Shown piece by piece: positions 51,312 through 61,178 of a stretch of 64,000 bases of DNA (positions within the stretch are counted from its first letter, which is position 1; every line of letters begins with the position of its first letter). Under the pieces are notes generated by a model. The model did no database searches and was not told the origin of the DNA. It worked only from the letters and a program-made list of their open reading frames with translations. Origin of the DNA: Bacteroidia bacterium (GTDB taxonomy: Bacteria; Bacteroidota; Bacteroidia; Bacteroidales; UBA932); assembly GCA_021153285.1 (NCBI GenBank), contig JAGKTT010000010.1, positions 9,888-73,887 on the forward strand, written 5' to 3'. The position numbers were made by a program, and so were the translations under genes.

Positions 51312-52574
51312 ATGAAACTTGATGTAGTACTCGGCCTCCAGTGGGGCGACGAAGGAAAAGGTAAAATCGTGGATGTGCTCGCAGGAAGATATCCTACAGT
51401 AGCACGTTTTCAGGGTGGCCCTAACGCAGGACACTCACTCCATTTCGACGGTAAGAGCTTCGTTCTCAGGTCCGTTCCGTCAGGAATCTTCAGAGAAGAC
51501 GCGAAGAACATCGTAGGTAACGGAGTGGTTCTTGATCCTATCACCTTCAAGGGAGAATGCGACAATATCGCTGAAAAGACAGGTATTCCTGTGACAGAGC
51601 GTATCGTAATCGCCAAGAAAGCTCACCTCATCCTTCCGACTCACAGACTTCTTGATGCAGCTAACGAAGCTGCTATGGGCAAGGGTAAGATCGGTTCGAC
51701 CCTCAAGGGAATCGGCCCGACTTACACTGACAAGATCAGCCGCCACGGACTTCGCGTAGGCGACATTCTCGCTCCGGACTTCGCTGACAGATACGCTAAG
51801 CTCCAGAACAGGCATATCACTCTCCTGAACCAGATGGGATTTGAGTGTGACCCTCACGCAGAGGATGCTGAATTTATGGAAGCTGTGGAGTTTCTGAAGA
51901 AGTTCGAGCTTGTAGACTGCGAATATTATATAAACGAGCTACTTAAGAATCAGGATATCCTTGCAGAAGGTGCCCAGGGCTCAATGCTCGACGTTGACTA
52001 CGGTTCATATCCATTCGTAACTTCATCTACAACTTCTTGCTCAGGCGCCTGCGTAGGACTTGGAGTGAATCCACACCTTATCGGACGCGTCTATGGTATC
52101 TTCAAGGCATATTGCACAAGAGTCGGCAGCGGTCCTTTCCCGACTGAGCTCTTCGATGAGACCGGTGAGAAGATACGTGCTATCGGACACGAATTCGGTG
52201 CTGTCACAGGACGTCCGCGTCGCTGCGGATGGCTCGACCTCGTAGCCCTCAAGTATGCAGTTATGATCAGTGGTGTCACCGATCTGATAATGATGAAGTC
52301 AGACTGCCTCGACACATTCGAGACTATCAAGGTATGCACATCTTACATCGTCGACGGAAAGCCTTCAGACCAGTGGCCATTCGACACTTATGCTGACATA
52401 CAGCCGGTATACACTGAGTTCAAGGGATGGAATACAGACCTGACTCACTGCCGCGCGGAAGAAGAACTTCCACAGGAGTTCCGCGACTATATCGCATTTA
52501 TGGAGCAGTACATCGGAGTTCCTATCAAGATCATCTCTGTAGGTCCAGACCGTGAGGCTACAATCGAAAGATAA
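51312..52574 (+). CDS. purA: Adenylosuccinate synthetase
   Basis: PurA converts IMP and aspartate to adenylosuccinate with GTP, the first committed step to AMP. The 420-residue protein starts with the GTP-binding loop LQWGDEGKGKIVD (Asp13 as catalytic base) and has GGPNAGHS (His41), the VTxxT-like GIGPTYTDKISR segment, TSSTTSCSGACVGLGVNP and the aspartate-loop region TGRPRRCGWLD. Length and motifs are normal. It ends before a strong terminator facing rpoC. Confidence 0.97.
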   Translation: MKLDVVLGLQWGDEGKGKIVDVLAGRYPTVARFQGGPNAGHSLHFDGKSFVLRSVPSGIFREDAKNIVGNGVVLDPITFKGECDNIAEKTGIPVTERIVIAKKAHLILPTHRLLDAANEAAMGKGKIGSTLKGIGPTYTDKISRHGLRVGDILAPDFADRYAKLQNRHITLLNQMGFECDPHAEDAEFMEAVEFLKKFELVDCEYYINELLKNQDILAEGAQGSMLDVDYGSYPFVTSSTTSCSGACVGLGVNPHLIGRVYGIFKAYCTRVGSGPFPTELFDETGEKIRAIGHEFGAVTGRPRRCGWLDLVALKYAVMISGVTDLIMMKSDCLDTFETIKVCTSYIVDGKPSDQWPFDTYADIQPVYTEFKGWNTDLTHCRAEEELPQEFRDYIAFMEQYIGVPIKIISVGPDREATIER

Positions 52575-52616
52575 TCCATCAGGTATCGCATAAGTCCTGA
52601 AACATAGCACATTATA

Positions 52617-52656
52617 TAAAATGCCTGCTGCTCTGTATGACGCAGCAGGCATTTTA
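52617..52656. terminator. Terminator after purA
   Basis: Perfect 15-bp inverted repeat TAAAATGCCTGCTGC (52617-52631) and GCAGCAGGCATTTTA (52642-52656) with a 10-nt loop. It shares its stem core with the terminator at 38520-38551. Confidence 0.88.
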
Positions 52657-52691
52657 TCTTATAAGATCGATGTTTATATCGAAGGAGACAA

Positions 52692-52722
52692 TAAAAAGAG
52701 GATGACCGTCTGGTCATCCTCT
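52692..52722 (-). terminator. Terminator after rpoC
   Basis: Inverted repeat AGAGGATGACC (52697-52707) and GGTCATCCTCT (52712-52722) with a 4-nt loop, followed on the minus strand by TTTTTAT. It ends the rpoBC transcript. Confidence 0.85.
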
Positions 52723-52743
52723 GATAACATATATGTGATCCTC

Positions 52744-55700
52744 TTAGAGGTCTGCAAGATTCTTCTGCATATCGGCAGCTGGAGCAACCAGAATCTCCTG
52801 GAATTCCTTCTGACCTGTACCTGCAGGGATAGGATGTCCGCAGATGACATTCTCCTTAAGACCCTCGAGAGTATCGACGCGGCCACGGATTGCAGCCTCG
52901 CTGAGTACCTTGGTTGTCTCCTGGAATGAAGCTGCTGAGATGAAGCTGTTTGTCTTCAATGCAGCTCTTGTAATACCCTGGAGTACCTGGCTTGCTGTTG
53001 CAGGCTTAGCCTCACGGAGAACCATCATCTTAAGACCCTGACGGTCGAGTGAAGAATTTTCGCTTCTCATCTCACGTGCAGTGATGATGTCACCCTCTGA
53101 GTAGATCTCAGAATCACCCTTGTCAAGTACGAAGAACTTGCCATAGATGTGATCGTTGGTATCCATAAAGAGCCACTTGTCTACAAGCTCCTCCTGGAGG
53201 AATTCTGTATCACCTGGATCATTGATCTGAACCTTTCTCATCATCTGACGTACGATGATTTCAAAGTGCTTGTCATTGATCTTTACACCCTGGAGACGGT
53301 AAACCTCCTGGATCTCATTCACGATATACTCCTGAACCTTGATAGGACCGAGGATATTGAGAATATCAGTAGGAGATACGGCACCATCTGAAAGTCTTGT
53401 ACCAGCCCTTACATAGTCATTCTCCTGAACAAGGATCTGCTTGGTAAGAGGAACGAGGTAGTGCTTCTCGATGCCGGAACGATGCTTGATGATGATCTCG
53501 CGGTTACCTCTCTTGATCTTACCCATAATAACCTCACCGTTGATTTCTGAAACGATTGCAGGATTAGATGGGTTACGTGCTTCGAAGAGCTCTGTAACTC
53601 GTGGGAGACCTCCGGTGATATCGGATGCTTTACCGATAGCACGTGGGATCTTGATGATGATGTCACCGACCTTAGCATCTGCACCATCCTCTACCATTAC
53701 GTGAGCTCCTACAGGGAGGTTGTAATGCTTCAAAGCCTCGCCGTTCTCATCAACGATGATGATGGTAGGGTTCTTTGACTTGTCACGCGACTCGATGATA
53801 ACCTTATCTCTGTTGAGAGAGTACTCGTCAGCCATTTCCTCACGGAATGTCACACCGTCGATCATATTGTCGAAGCAGATCTTACCGGCTGTCTCGATGA
53901 TGGTGATAGCGTTATAAGCATCCCACTCACAGATAAGGTCACCCTTCTTGACTGAATCACCGTCCTTCTTGTAAAGGATTGAACCGTAAGGAACATCATA
54001 CTGTGAATATGTGATACCGGTATTCTCGTCTACGATGCGAACCTCAGTCGTACGGCTGACAACCACATCCTGTACTCCGTCCTCAGTAACTCTTTCGATA
54101 GTTCTGAGTTCCTCGAACTCGAGTTTACCATTGTACTTTGATGTAATAGCGTTCTCTGCAGCTGTACTTGAAGCTGTACCACCGACGTGGAATGTACGGA
54201 GTGTAAGCTGTGTACCAGGCTCACCGATTGACTGTGCAGCGATTACGCCGACAACCTCTCCCTTCTCGACCATACGGCCTGATGCGAGGTTACGTCCGTA
54301 ACATTTTGCGCAGACACCCTTGCGAGACTCACAAGTGAGAACCGAACGGATCTCCACCTGCTCGATAGGGAGTGACTCGATGAGGTTAGCGATGTCCTCA
54401 GTAATTTCCTCACCTGCAGGGATGATAAGATCACCTGTGAGAGGATTGAAGATGTCGTGAACCGAAGTACGTCCGAGGATACGCTCTCCGAGTGACTCTA
54501 CGATCTCATCCTTGCTCTTGATTGCTGTAGCAACAAGTCCGCGGAGAGTACCGCAATCCTCCTCGTTGATGATCACATCGTGAGATACGTCTACGAGACG
54601 ACGGGTAAGGTAACCTGCGTCGGCTGTCTTGAGCGCTGTATCGGCAAGACCCTTACGAGCACCGTGTGTCGAGATGAAGTACTCGAGCACTGACATACCT
54701 TCCTTAAGGTTAGAGATGATCGGGTTCTCGATGATCTCTGCACCCTGACCGCCGGACTTCTGTGGCTTAGCCATCAAACCTCGCATACCGCAAAGCTGCT
54801 TGATCTGTGCTGTCGAACCACGGGCTCCAGAGTCGAGCATCATATATACCGGGTTGAATCCCTGCTGATCGCTTGAAATCTGCTGCTCGACGATCTTGGT
54901 GATCTTGTTGTCGATAGAAGACCAAAGGTCAATCACCTTGTTATAACGCTCGTTATTGGTGATGAATCCCATCGCGAAGTTAGCCTTGATATCTTCTACA
55001 GTATTGTAACCGTTGTCGATAAGCTCTCTCTTTTCCTCCGGAATGATGACATCACCGAGGTTGAATGAAAGACCTCCCTTGAACGCCATTGTGTATCCGA
55101 GATCCTTGATGTCATCGAGGAACTGTGCTGTACGAGCCACACCTGTGTACTTGATGACATTGGAAATGATCTTTCTCAATGACTTCTTACCGAGGATTTC
55201 ATTGATATATGGAACTTCCACCGGTGCGAGCTGGTTCACGATGATACGACCTGGAGTAGTCTCCACCATCTGTGTGCCAGCCTCTGGATTCTGCTTGTCC
55301 TTTGGAAGCCTTACGTTGATCTTGGCGTGAATGTCGATTGCCTTCTCGTTAAGAGCGATGATCACTTCCTCAGGTCCGTAGAAGCTCATACCCTCACCCT
55401 TTACACCCGGACGGATCTTGGTGATATAGTAAAGTCCGAGCACCATATCCTGTGATGGGACTGTGATAGGAGTTCCGTTCGCAGGATTGAGGATGTTGTG
55501 CGAGCCGAGCATCAGGAGCTGAGCCTCGAGGATCGCAGCATTTCCAAGCGGAAGGTGAACCGCCATCTGGTCACCGTCAAAGTCGGCGTTGAACGCGGTA
55601 CAAGCGAGCGGATGAAGCTGGATTGCCTTACCCTCGATCATCTTAGGCTGGAATGCCTGGATACCAAGACGGTGAAGCGTAGGGGCACGGTTGAGAAGAA

Positions 55701-56988
55701 CCGGATGACCCTTCATCACGTTCTCGAGAATATCCCAGATAACAGCATCCTTTCTATCTACGATCTTCTTCGCAGACTTGACTGTCTTCACAATACCACG
55801 CTCGATCAATTTTCTGATGATGAACGGCTTGTAAAGCTCGGCAGCCATAAACTTAGGAAGACCGCACTCGTGCATCTTGAGCTCTGGACCTACAACGATA
55901 ACCGAACGTGCAGAATAGTCCACACGCTTACCGAGGAGGTTCTGACGGAAACGTCCCTGTTTACCCTTGAGTGAGTCTGAAAGTGACTTGAGGGTACGGT
56001 TAGCTTCGCTCTTTACTGCATTTGACTTCTTTGAATTATCGAAGAGTGAGTCCACAGCCTCCTGAAGCATACGCTTCTCGTTTCTGAGGATGACTTCCGG
56101 AGCCTTGATCTCGATAAGTCTCTTCAGACGGTTGTTACGGATGATGACTCTTCTGTAGAGATCATTGAGGTCTGATGTCGCGAAACGGCCTCCATCGAGT
56201 GGAACGAGAGGACGAAGATCAGGCGGAATCACAGGGATGACCTTAAGGATCATCCACTCAGGACGGTTGATACCCTTTGAATCCTGGAACCACTTCACGA
56301 TGTTGAGTCTCTTGAGAGCCTCTGCTCTTCTCTGCTGTGAAGTCTCCTTCAGCATCTTCTGACGGAGTTCCTTTGCAAGAGCATCTACATCGATCTCCTT
56401 AAGGAGCTCATAGAGAGCCTCCGCGCCCATCTTTGCAACGAACTTGTCAGGATCGTCAGCAGGCATATTATACTGCTCTGGCTGCTCTGCATAGAACTCA
56501 AGATATTCGTCCTCAGAGAGGAGATCAAGTTTCTGGAAACCTGATGTTCCTGGCTTTACGACGATATATTTCTCGTAATAGATTACTGATTCAAGCTTCT
56601 TCGCAGCGATTCCGAGAAGAGCTGCGATCTTGTTTGGTGCTGACTTGAAGTACCAGATATGTGCTACAGGAACTGTGAGCTCGATATGTCCCATTCTCTC
56701 CCTACGCACCTTCTTCTCAGTTACCTCCACGCCGCAACGGTCGCAGACAATACCACGGTAACGGATTCTCTTATACTTACCGCAGTGGCACTCGTAGTCC
56801 TTTGTAGGACCGAAGATCTTCTCGCAGAAGAGACCGTCACGCTCAGGCTTGTATGTCCTGTAGTTGACGGTTTCAGGCTTCAATACCTCTCCAGAAGACC
56901 TTTCCTTGATGTCTTCTGGAGAAGCAAGAGCGATGCTGATCCTTTCGAAATTGCTTTTAACCTTGTTTTCTTTATTAAAAGTCGGCAT
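52744..56988 (-). CDS. rpoC: DNA-directed RNA polymerase subunit beta'
   Basis: The beta' subunit supplies the catalytic magnesium site. The 1414-residue protein is complete: N-terminal zinc site (CHCGKYK ... CDRCGVEVTEKK), clamp and lid, the rudder region, the catalytic loop NADFDGDQM, bridge helix (GARGSTAQIKQLCGMRGLMAKP and GLADTALKTADAGYLTRRLVDVSHD), the second zinc site (CESRKGVCAKCYGRNLA), trigger loop region (AQSIGEPGTQLTLRTFHVGG) and C-terminal SASFQETTKVLSEAAIRG-like end. The long lineage insert between the second zinc region and the C-terminus is also typical. It starts 26 bp after the 3' fragment of rpoB in the same operon. Confidence 0.98.
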   Translation of the reverse strand: MPTFNKENKVKSNFERISIALASPEDIKERSSGEVLKPETVNYRTYKPERDGLFCEKIFGPTKDYECHCGKYKRIRYRGIVCDRCGVEVTEKKVRRERMGHIELTVPVAHIWYFKSAPNKIAALLGIAAKKLESVIYYEKYIVVKPGTSGFQKLDLLSEDEYLEFYAEQPEQYNMPADDPDKFVAKMGAEALYELLKEIDVDALAKELRQKMLKETSQQRRAEALKRLNIVKWFQDSKGINRPEWMILKVIPVIPPDLRPLVPLDGGRFATSDLNDLYRRVIIRNNRLKRLIEIKAPEVILRNEKRMLQEAVDSLFDNSKKSNAVKSEANRTLKSLSDSLKGKQGRFRQNLLGKRVDYSARSVIVVGPELKMHECGLPKFMAAELYKPFIIRKLIERGIVKTVKSAKKIVDRKDAVIWDILENVMKGHPVLLNRAPTLHRLGIQAFQPKMIEGKAIQLHPLACTAFNADFDGDQMAVHLPLGNAAILEAQLLMLGSHNILNPANGTPITVPSQDMVLGLYYITKIRPGVKGEGMSFYGPEEVIIALNEKAIDIHAKINVRLPKDKQNPEAGTQMVETTPGRIIVNQLAPVEVPYINEILGKKSLRKIISNVIKYTGVARTAQFLDDIKDLGYTMAFKGGLSFNLGDVIIPEEKRELIDNGYNTVEDIKANFAMGFITNNERYNKVIDLWSSIDNKITKIVEQQISSDQQGFNPVYMMLDSGARGSTAQIKQLCGMRGLMAKPQKSGGQGAEIIENPIISNLKEGMSVLEYFISTHGARKGLADTALKTADAGYLTRRLVDVSHDVIINEEDCGTLRGLVATAIKSKDEIVESLGERILGRTSVHDIFNPLTGDLIIPAGEEITEDIANLIESLPIEQVEIRSVLTCESRKGVCAKCYGRNLASGRMVEKGEVVGVIAAQSIGEPGTQLTLRTFHVGGTASSTAAENAITSKYNGKLEFEELRTIERVTEDGVQDVVVSRTTEVRIVDENTGITYSQYDVPYGSILYKKDGDSVKKGDLICEWDAYNAITIIETAGKICFDNMIDGVTFREEMADEYSLNRDKVIIESRDKSKNPTIIIVDENGEALKHYNLPVGAHVMVEDGADAKVGDIIIKIPRAIGKASDITGGLPRVTELFEARNPSNPAIVSEINGEVIMGKIKRGNREIIIKHRSGIEKHYLVPLTKQILVQENDYVRAGTRLSDGAVSPTDILNILGPIKVQEYIVNEIQEVYRLQGVKINDKHFEIIVRQMMRKVQINDPGDTEFLQEELVDKWLFMDTNDHIYGKFFVLDKGDSEIYSEGDIITAREMRSENSSLDRQGLKMMVLREAKPATASQVLQGITRAALKTNSFISAASFQETTKVLSEAAIRGRVDTLEGLKENVICGHPIPAGTGQKEFQEILVAPAADMQKNLADL

Positions 56989-57014
56989 ATTTCTATAATT
57001 TCAATTGTCAGTAA

Positions 57015-57281
57015 TTAGTCCAAAGTCACTTTAAGTCCGAGACCTCTGAGCTCGTGGAGCAATACGTTGAGAGACTCAGGAATGCCTGGGTTAGGCATAA
57101 GGTCACCCTTGACGATTGCTTCATATGCCTTGGATCTTCCTGTAACGTCGTCTGACTTCACAGTCAGGATCTCCTGAAGGATATTAGATGCACCGAATGC
57201 CTCGAGTGCCCAAACCTCCATCTCTCCGAAACGCTGTCCTCCGAACTGCGCCTTACCTCCGAGAGGCTGCTGAGTGATCAC
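57015..57281 (-). pseudogene. rpoB: 3' fragment of rpoB, out of frame with the main part
   Basis: This frame encodes the extreme C-terminus of RpoB: VITQQPLGGKAQFGGQRFG through EVWALEAFGASNILQEILTVKSDDVTGRSKAYEAIVKG and the ending PESLNVLLHELRGLGLKVTLD. These residues are normally continuous with the main RpoB frame. Here they are shifted by one frame relative to the upstream part, and about 59 residues that should precede them are missing. The frame is open upstream to 57344, but those codons are a shadow of the main rpoB frame. It is unlikely to be expressed on its own. Confidence 0.88.
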
Positions 57282-60200
57282 AGATGTCGTTAAGTGTAGC
57301 ACCGTCGAAGATCGGAGTACTGAACTTGACGCCGAGTTCCTCACCGGCCCATCCGAGAACAGTCTCGTAGATCTGACCGAGGTTCATACGTGAAGGCACA
57401 CCAAGAGGGTTAAGTACGATATCCACAGGAGTACCGTCTGCAAGGAACGGCATATCCTCGTCTCTTACGACCTTGGCTACGATACCCTTGTTACCGTGGC
57501 GTCCCGCCATCTTGTCACCTACTCTGATCTTACGCTTCTTGGCAATATAGACCTTTGCAAGCTGCATAACTCCGTTAGGAAGCTCGTCGCCGACCTTGAT
57601 CTTGTCGAGGATTCTCTTCTTGCGTGCGTCATCCTCCTTCTGAGCGATGCAGTAGTTGTTGATGAGCTCGCGGATCATCTCATTGGTCCTCTTGTCTGAA
57701 GTCCACTTGCTTGAGTTGATATTGTTATAGTCGATCATATTGAGGTCAGAAACAGTGATGTCTCTTCCCTTTGCAATGATCTCCACTCCGTAGAGGTCGC
57801 TGATACCAGCACTCTTCTTACCATTGACAAGAACAGCAAGCTTGTCGATGAACTTTGATCTGAGTGCCTCAGCCTTAGCTGCGAACTCTTCTTCTGCCTT
57901 CTCGATCTTAGCCTTCTGATCACTCTTAACACCCTTGCGACCGCTTTCCTTAGCCACCTTTGAATAAAGGGCTGTGTTGATTACAGTACCGCTGAGTGAA
58001 GGAGTTGCCTTGAGTGATGCATCCTTAACGTCACCGGCCTTGTCACCGAAGATCGCTCTGAGGAGCTTCTCCTCAGGTGACGGATCACTCTCACCCTTAG
58101 GTGTGATCTTACCGATCATAATGTCACCTGGCTCGATGTGTGCACCGATGCGGATGATACCATTCTCGTCGAGATCCTTTGTAGCGTCCTCGCTCACGTT
58201 AGGAATATCGGATGTAAGTTCCTCCATACCACGCTTGGTATCACGTACTTCAGTGATGTACTCGTCAACGTGGACAGAAGTAAGGATATCCCAACGGATC
58301 ATACGCTCGGAGATAACGATCGCATCCTCGTAATTGTAACCCTTCCAAGGCATAAACGCCACCTTCAGGTTTCGACCGAGTGCAAGCTCTCCCTTCTGAG
58401 TAGCATAACCCTCTGTAAGGATCTGTCCTGGCTCCACGATGTCTCCCTTGCGTACGATAGGCTTGAGGAGAATAGTGGTTCCCTGGTTGGTCTTTCTATA
58501 TATAGGAAGCTGATATACAGTGATATCCGGTGCGAAACTTACGAATCTCTCATCGTCGTCACGCTCATATTTCACGTGAATTTCCTTCGCGTCAACATAA
58601 ACTACCTCACCCTTCTTTACAGCCTTTACCTGAGTTCTGGAGTCGAAACATACTCTTTCCTCAAGACCTGTACCTACGATAGGAGACTCAGGGTTAAGGA
58701 GCGGAACTGCCTGACGCATCATATTTGCACCCATCAATGCACGGTGGGCGTCGTCGTGCTCAAGGAACGGAATGAGCGATGCCGCTACCGAAGCGATCTG
58801 GTTAGGAGCAACGTCCATATAGTTCACTTCCTCCTTGGTAACCACCGGGAAGTCAGCTCCAAGACGGCACTGGATACGATCTTCAAGGATTTCTCCCTCC
58901 TCGTTCATCTTCACCTTTGCAAGTGATACCATCTGGTTCTCCTCTTCCTCCGCGCTCATATAAGTCCATCCTTCAGAGCTGAGGTCCACCTTACCTCCCT
59001 GAACCTTACGGTACGGAGTCTCGATGAATCCGAGGTCGTTGATTCTCGCGTAAACGCAGAGTGATGAGATAAGACCGATGTTCGGTCCCTCCGGTGTCTC
59101 GATAGGACAGAGACGGCCGTAATGTGTATAGTGTACGTCTCGAACCTCGAAACCTGCACGATCTCTTGAGAGACCTCCCGGACCGAGGGCTGAAAGACGA
59201 CGCTTATGTGTCATCTCAGACAATGGGTTTGTCTGGTCCATAAACTGTGAAAGCTGGCTCGTTCCGAAGAAAGAGTTGATCACAGAAGAAAGGGTCTTCG
59301 CATTGATAAGGTCAGTAGGGGCAAACTGCTCGCTGTCGCGAACGTTCATTCTCTCACGGATAGTACGTGCCATACGTGAAAGGCCCACGCTGAACTGATT
59401 TGCAAGCTGCTCACCTACTGTTCTGATACGGCGGTTGCTCAAATGGTCAATATCATCGACAACAGCCTTTGAGTTGATAAGCTGGATGAGATACTTGATG
59501 ATCTCGATCATATCAGTATTGGTGAGAACCCTTGTGCTCTCGTCGATTGTAAGATTCAGTTTCTTGTTGAGTCTGTAACGTCCTACATCGCCGAGGTCAT
59601 ATCTCTTTTCAGAGAAGAAGAGTTTTTCAATGACATCTCTTGCAGTAGCTTCATCAGGTGGTTCTGAGTTACGAAGCTGCTTGTAGATGTAATTGACTGC
59701 TTCCATCTCCGTATTGGTCGGGTCTTTCTGCAGAGTGTTGTAGATGATGGCATACTCATTTACATTTGCCTCGTCCTTCTGGAGAAGGATTGTCTTTACA
59801 TCAGTCTCTGACAGTTTCTCGATGGTTTCATCGTTGAGAATCTCTCCACGCTCAAGATAAGTCTCGCTTCTTTCTACAGGGATGACCTCTCCTGTATCCT
59901 CATCCACGAAGTCCTCGATCCAAGTTCTGAGTACCTTTGCCGCGAGCTTTCTTCCCTCATTTGCCTTAAGGTTATCTTCAGTCGCCTCGATTTCATCAGC
60001 GAGGCCGAAAATGTCAATGATATCCTTGTCGCCGTTGAATCCAATAGCTCTGAGGAGGGTGGTTACAGGAAGCTTCTTCTTACGGTCGATATAAGCGTAC
60101 ATAACATTGTTGATGTCAGTAGCGAACTCGATCCAGGATCCCTTGAAAGGAATGATTCGTGCTGAATAAAGCTTGGTTCCGTTGGCGTGGACACTCTGTC

Positions 60201-60666
60201 CGAAGAAAACGCCAGGAGACCTGTGGAGCTGTGAAACGATGATTCGTTCCGATCCGTTTATAACGAATGTACCACCCGGAGTCATATATGGGATATTTCC
60301 GAGGTATACATCCTGTACTTTGGTATCAAAGTCTTCGTGCTCAGGATCATTGCAGGAAAGGCGGAGTTTTGCCTTCAGAGGAACATTGTATGTCAGTCCT
60401 CTCTCAAGACACTCATCAATCGAATACTGCGGAGGATCAATAAAATAGTCGATGAATTCCAGCTTATAGCTGTTCCTTGTGTCTTCGATTGGGAATATCT
60501 CCTGGAATACCTGGTACAGACCTTCATTGCTTCTGTTCTCAGGTGTGGTGTCGAGCTGGAAGAAATCCTGGAAGGACTTCAGCTGCACCTCAAGCAGGTC
60601 CGGGTACTCAAGGAGAATTTTTGATGATGCGAATGAAACTCGCTGATTGTTAGTCTTTTTTGACAT
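57253..60666 (-). CDS. rpoB: DNA-directed RNA polymerase subunit beta, C-terminally broken
   Basis: The beta subunit forms half of the RNA polymerase active-site cleft. Residues 1-1128 match the family from MSKKTNNQRVSFASSKILLEYPDLL: protrusion and lobe, the rifampicin region (FGTSQLSQFMDQTNPLSEMTHKRRLSALGPGGL), ETPEGPNIGLISSL, the lineage insertion with SLKATPSLSG, KRKIRVGDKMAGRHGNKGIV and NPLGVPSRMNLGQIYET. After FDGATLNDI the frame runs into nine foreign residues and stops. The next conserved element (ITQQPLGGKAQF) is in another frame from 57281. About 59 residues are missing at the junction (57281-57285), including the LYDG, TVGY and VDDKMHARS region with the two lysines that contact the RNA 3' end. 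Intact plus lost length (about 1270) equals the normal Bacteroidota RpoB. Confidence 0.93.
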   Translation of the reverse strand: MSKKTNNQRVSFASSKILLEYPDLLEVQLKSFQDFFQLDTTPENRSNEGLYQVFQEIFPIEDTRNSYKLEFIDYFIDPPQYSIDECLERGLTYNVPLKAKLRLSCNDPEHEDFDTKVQDVYLGNIPYMTPGGTFVINGSERIIVSQLHRSPGVFFGQSVHANGTKLYSARIIPFKGSWIEFATDINNVMYAYIDRKKKLPVTTLLRAIGFNGDKDIIDIFGLADEIEATEDNLKANEGRKLAAKVLRTWIEDFVDEDTGEVIPVERSETYLERGEILNDETIEKLSETDVKTILLQKDEANVNEYAIIYNTLQKDPTNTEMEAVNYIYKQLRNSEPPDEATARDVIEKLFFSEKRYDLGDVGRYRLNKKLNLTIDESTRVLTNTDMIEIIKYLIQLINSKAVVDDIDHLSNRRIRTVGEQLANQFSVGLSRMARTIRERMNVRDSEQFAPTDLINAKTLSSVINSFFGTSQLSQFMDQTNPLSEMTHKRRLSALGPGGLSRDRAGFEVRDVHYTHYGRLCPIETPEGPNIGLISSLCVYARINDLGFIETPYRKVQGGKVDLSSEGWTYMSAEEEENQMVSLAKVKMNEEGEILEDRIQCRLGADFPVVTKEEVNYMDVAPNQIASVAASLIPFLEHDDAHRALMGANMMRQAVPLLNPESPIVGTGLEERVCFDSRTQVKAVKKGEVVYVDAKEIHVKYERDDDERFVSFAPDITVYQLPIYRKTNQGTTILLKPIVRKGDIVEPGQILTEGYATQKGELALGRNLKVAFMPWKGYNYEDAIVISERMIRWDILTSVHVDEYITEVRDTKRGMEELTSDIPNVSEDATKDLDENGIIRIGAHIEPGDIMIGKITPKGESDPSPEEKLLRAIFGDKAGDVKDASLKATPSLSGTVINTALYSKVAKESGRKGVKSDQKAKIEKAEEEFAAKAEALRSKFIDKLAVLVNGKKSAGISDLYGVEIIAKGRDITVSDLNMIDYNNINSSKWTSDKRTNEMIRELINNYCIAQKEDDARKKRILDKIKVGDELPNGVMQLAKVYIAKKRKIRVGDKMAGRHGNKGIVAKVVRDEDMPFLADGTPVDIVLNPLGVPSRMNLGQIYETVLGWAGEELGVKFSTPIFDGATLNDICDHSAASRR

Positions 60667-60705
60667 CTTTCTGCCTTTATATAGAGAAAAACATTTTATT
60701 ACGAC

Positions 60706-60738
60706 AAAAAGGTTTAGAGCCTGATAGGCCCTAAACCT
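60706..60738 (-). terminator. Attenuator-like hairpin between rplL and rpoB
   Basis: On the minus strand an 8-bp stem AGGTTTAG / CTAAACCT is extended by a GCCT / AGGC inner stem and followed by TTTTT (60706-60710). It stands in the 104-bp gap between rplL and rpoB, where other bacteria have a partial terminator that lowers rpoBC expression relative to the ribosomal protein genes. Confidence 0.75.
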
Positions 60739-60770
60739 GACTTTTTTCCCATCTCGGGGAAGGGGTGAAG

Positions 60771-61139
60771 TTACTTAATCTCAACTTCAGCTCCTGCCTC
60801 TTCGAGGGCAGCCTTAAGTGCTTCAGCCTCTGCCTTAGAAACTTTCTCCTTAACAGCTACTGGTGCCTTGTCAACGATCTCCTTTGACTCCTTAAGTCCG
60901 AGACCTGTAGACTCCTTAACCGCCTTAACAACGCCAAGCTTAGCCTGACCTGCTGAAACGAGGATAACGTCGAACTCAGTCTGCTCAGCCTCGGCTGCTG
61001 CTGCTGGACCTGCTACTGCTACTACTGCAGCTGCTGCAGGCTCGATTCCGTACTCATCCTTAAGGATGTTTGCGAGCTCCTGTACATCTTTCACAGTAAG
61101 GTTTACCAACTCTTCTGCGAGTGCTTTAATGTCTGCCAT
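60771..61139 (-). CDS. rplL: 50S ribosomal protein L7/L12
   Basis: The flexible stalk protein that recruits translation GTPases. The 122-residue protein has an N-terminal dimerisation domain (IKALAEELVNLTVKDVQELANILKDEYG), an alanine-rich hinge (PAAAAVVAVAGPAAAAEA) and the C-terminal globular domain (EFDVILVSAGQAKLGVVKAVKESTGLGLKESKEIVDKAP). Complete and normal. It follows rplJ by 39 bp and precedes an attenuator-like hairpin before rpoB. Confidence 0.97.
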   Translation of the reverse strand: MADIKALAEELVNLTVKDVQELANILKDEYGIEPAAAAVVAVAGPAAAAEAEQTEFDVILVSAGQAKLGVVKAVKESTGLGLKESKEIVDKAPVAVKEKVSKAEAEALKAALEEAGAEVEIK

Positions 61140-61178
61140 AATTGTAATATATTTTATTAATTGTTTGTTTTTCTTGAA

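Noticed and set aside
57282..57344. Programmed frameshift joining the two rpoB parts
   Set aside because: There is no slippery sequence, rpoB is not known to use recoding, and about 59 residues of conserved sequence are absent, which a frameshift could not restore.
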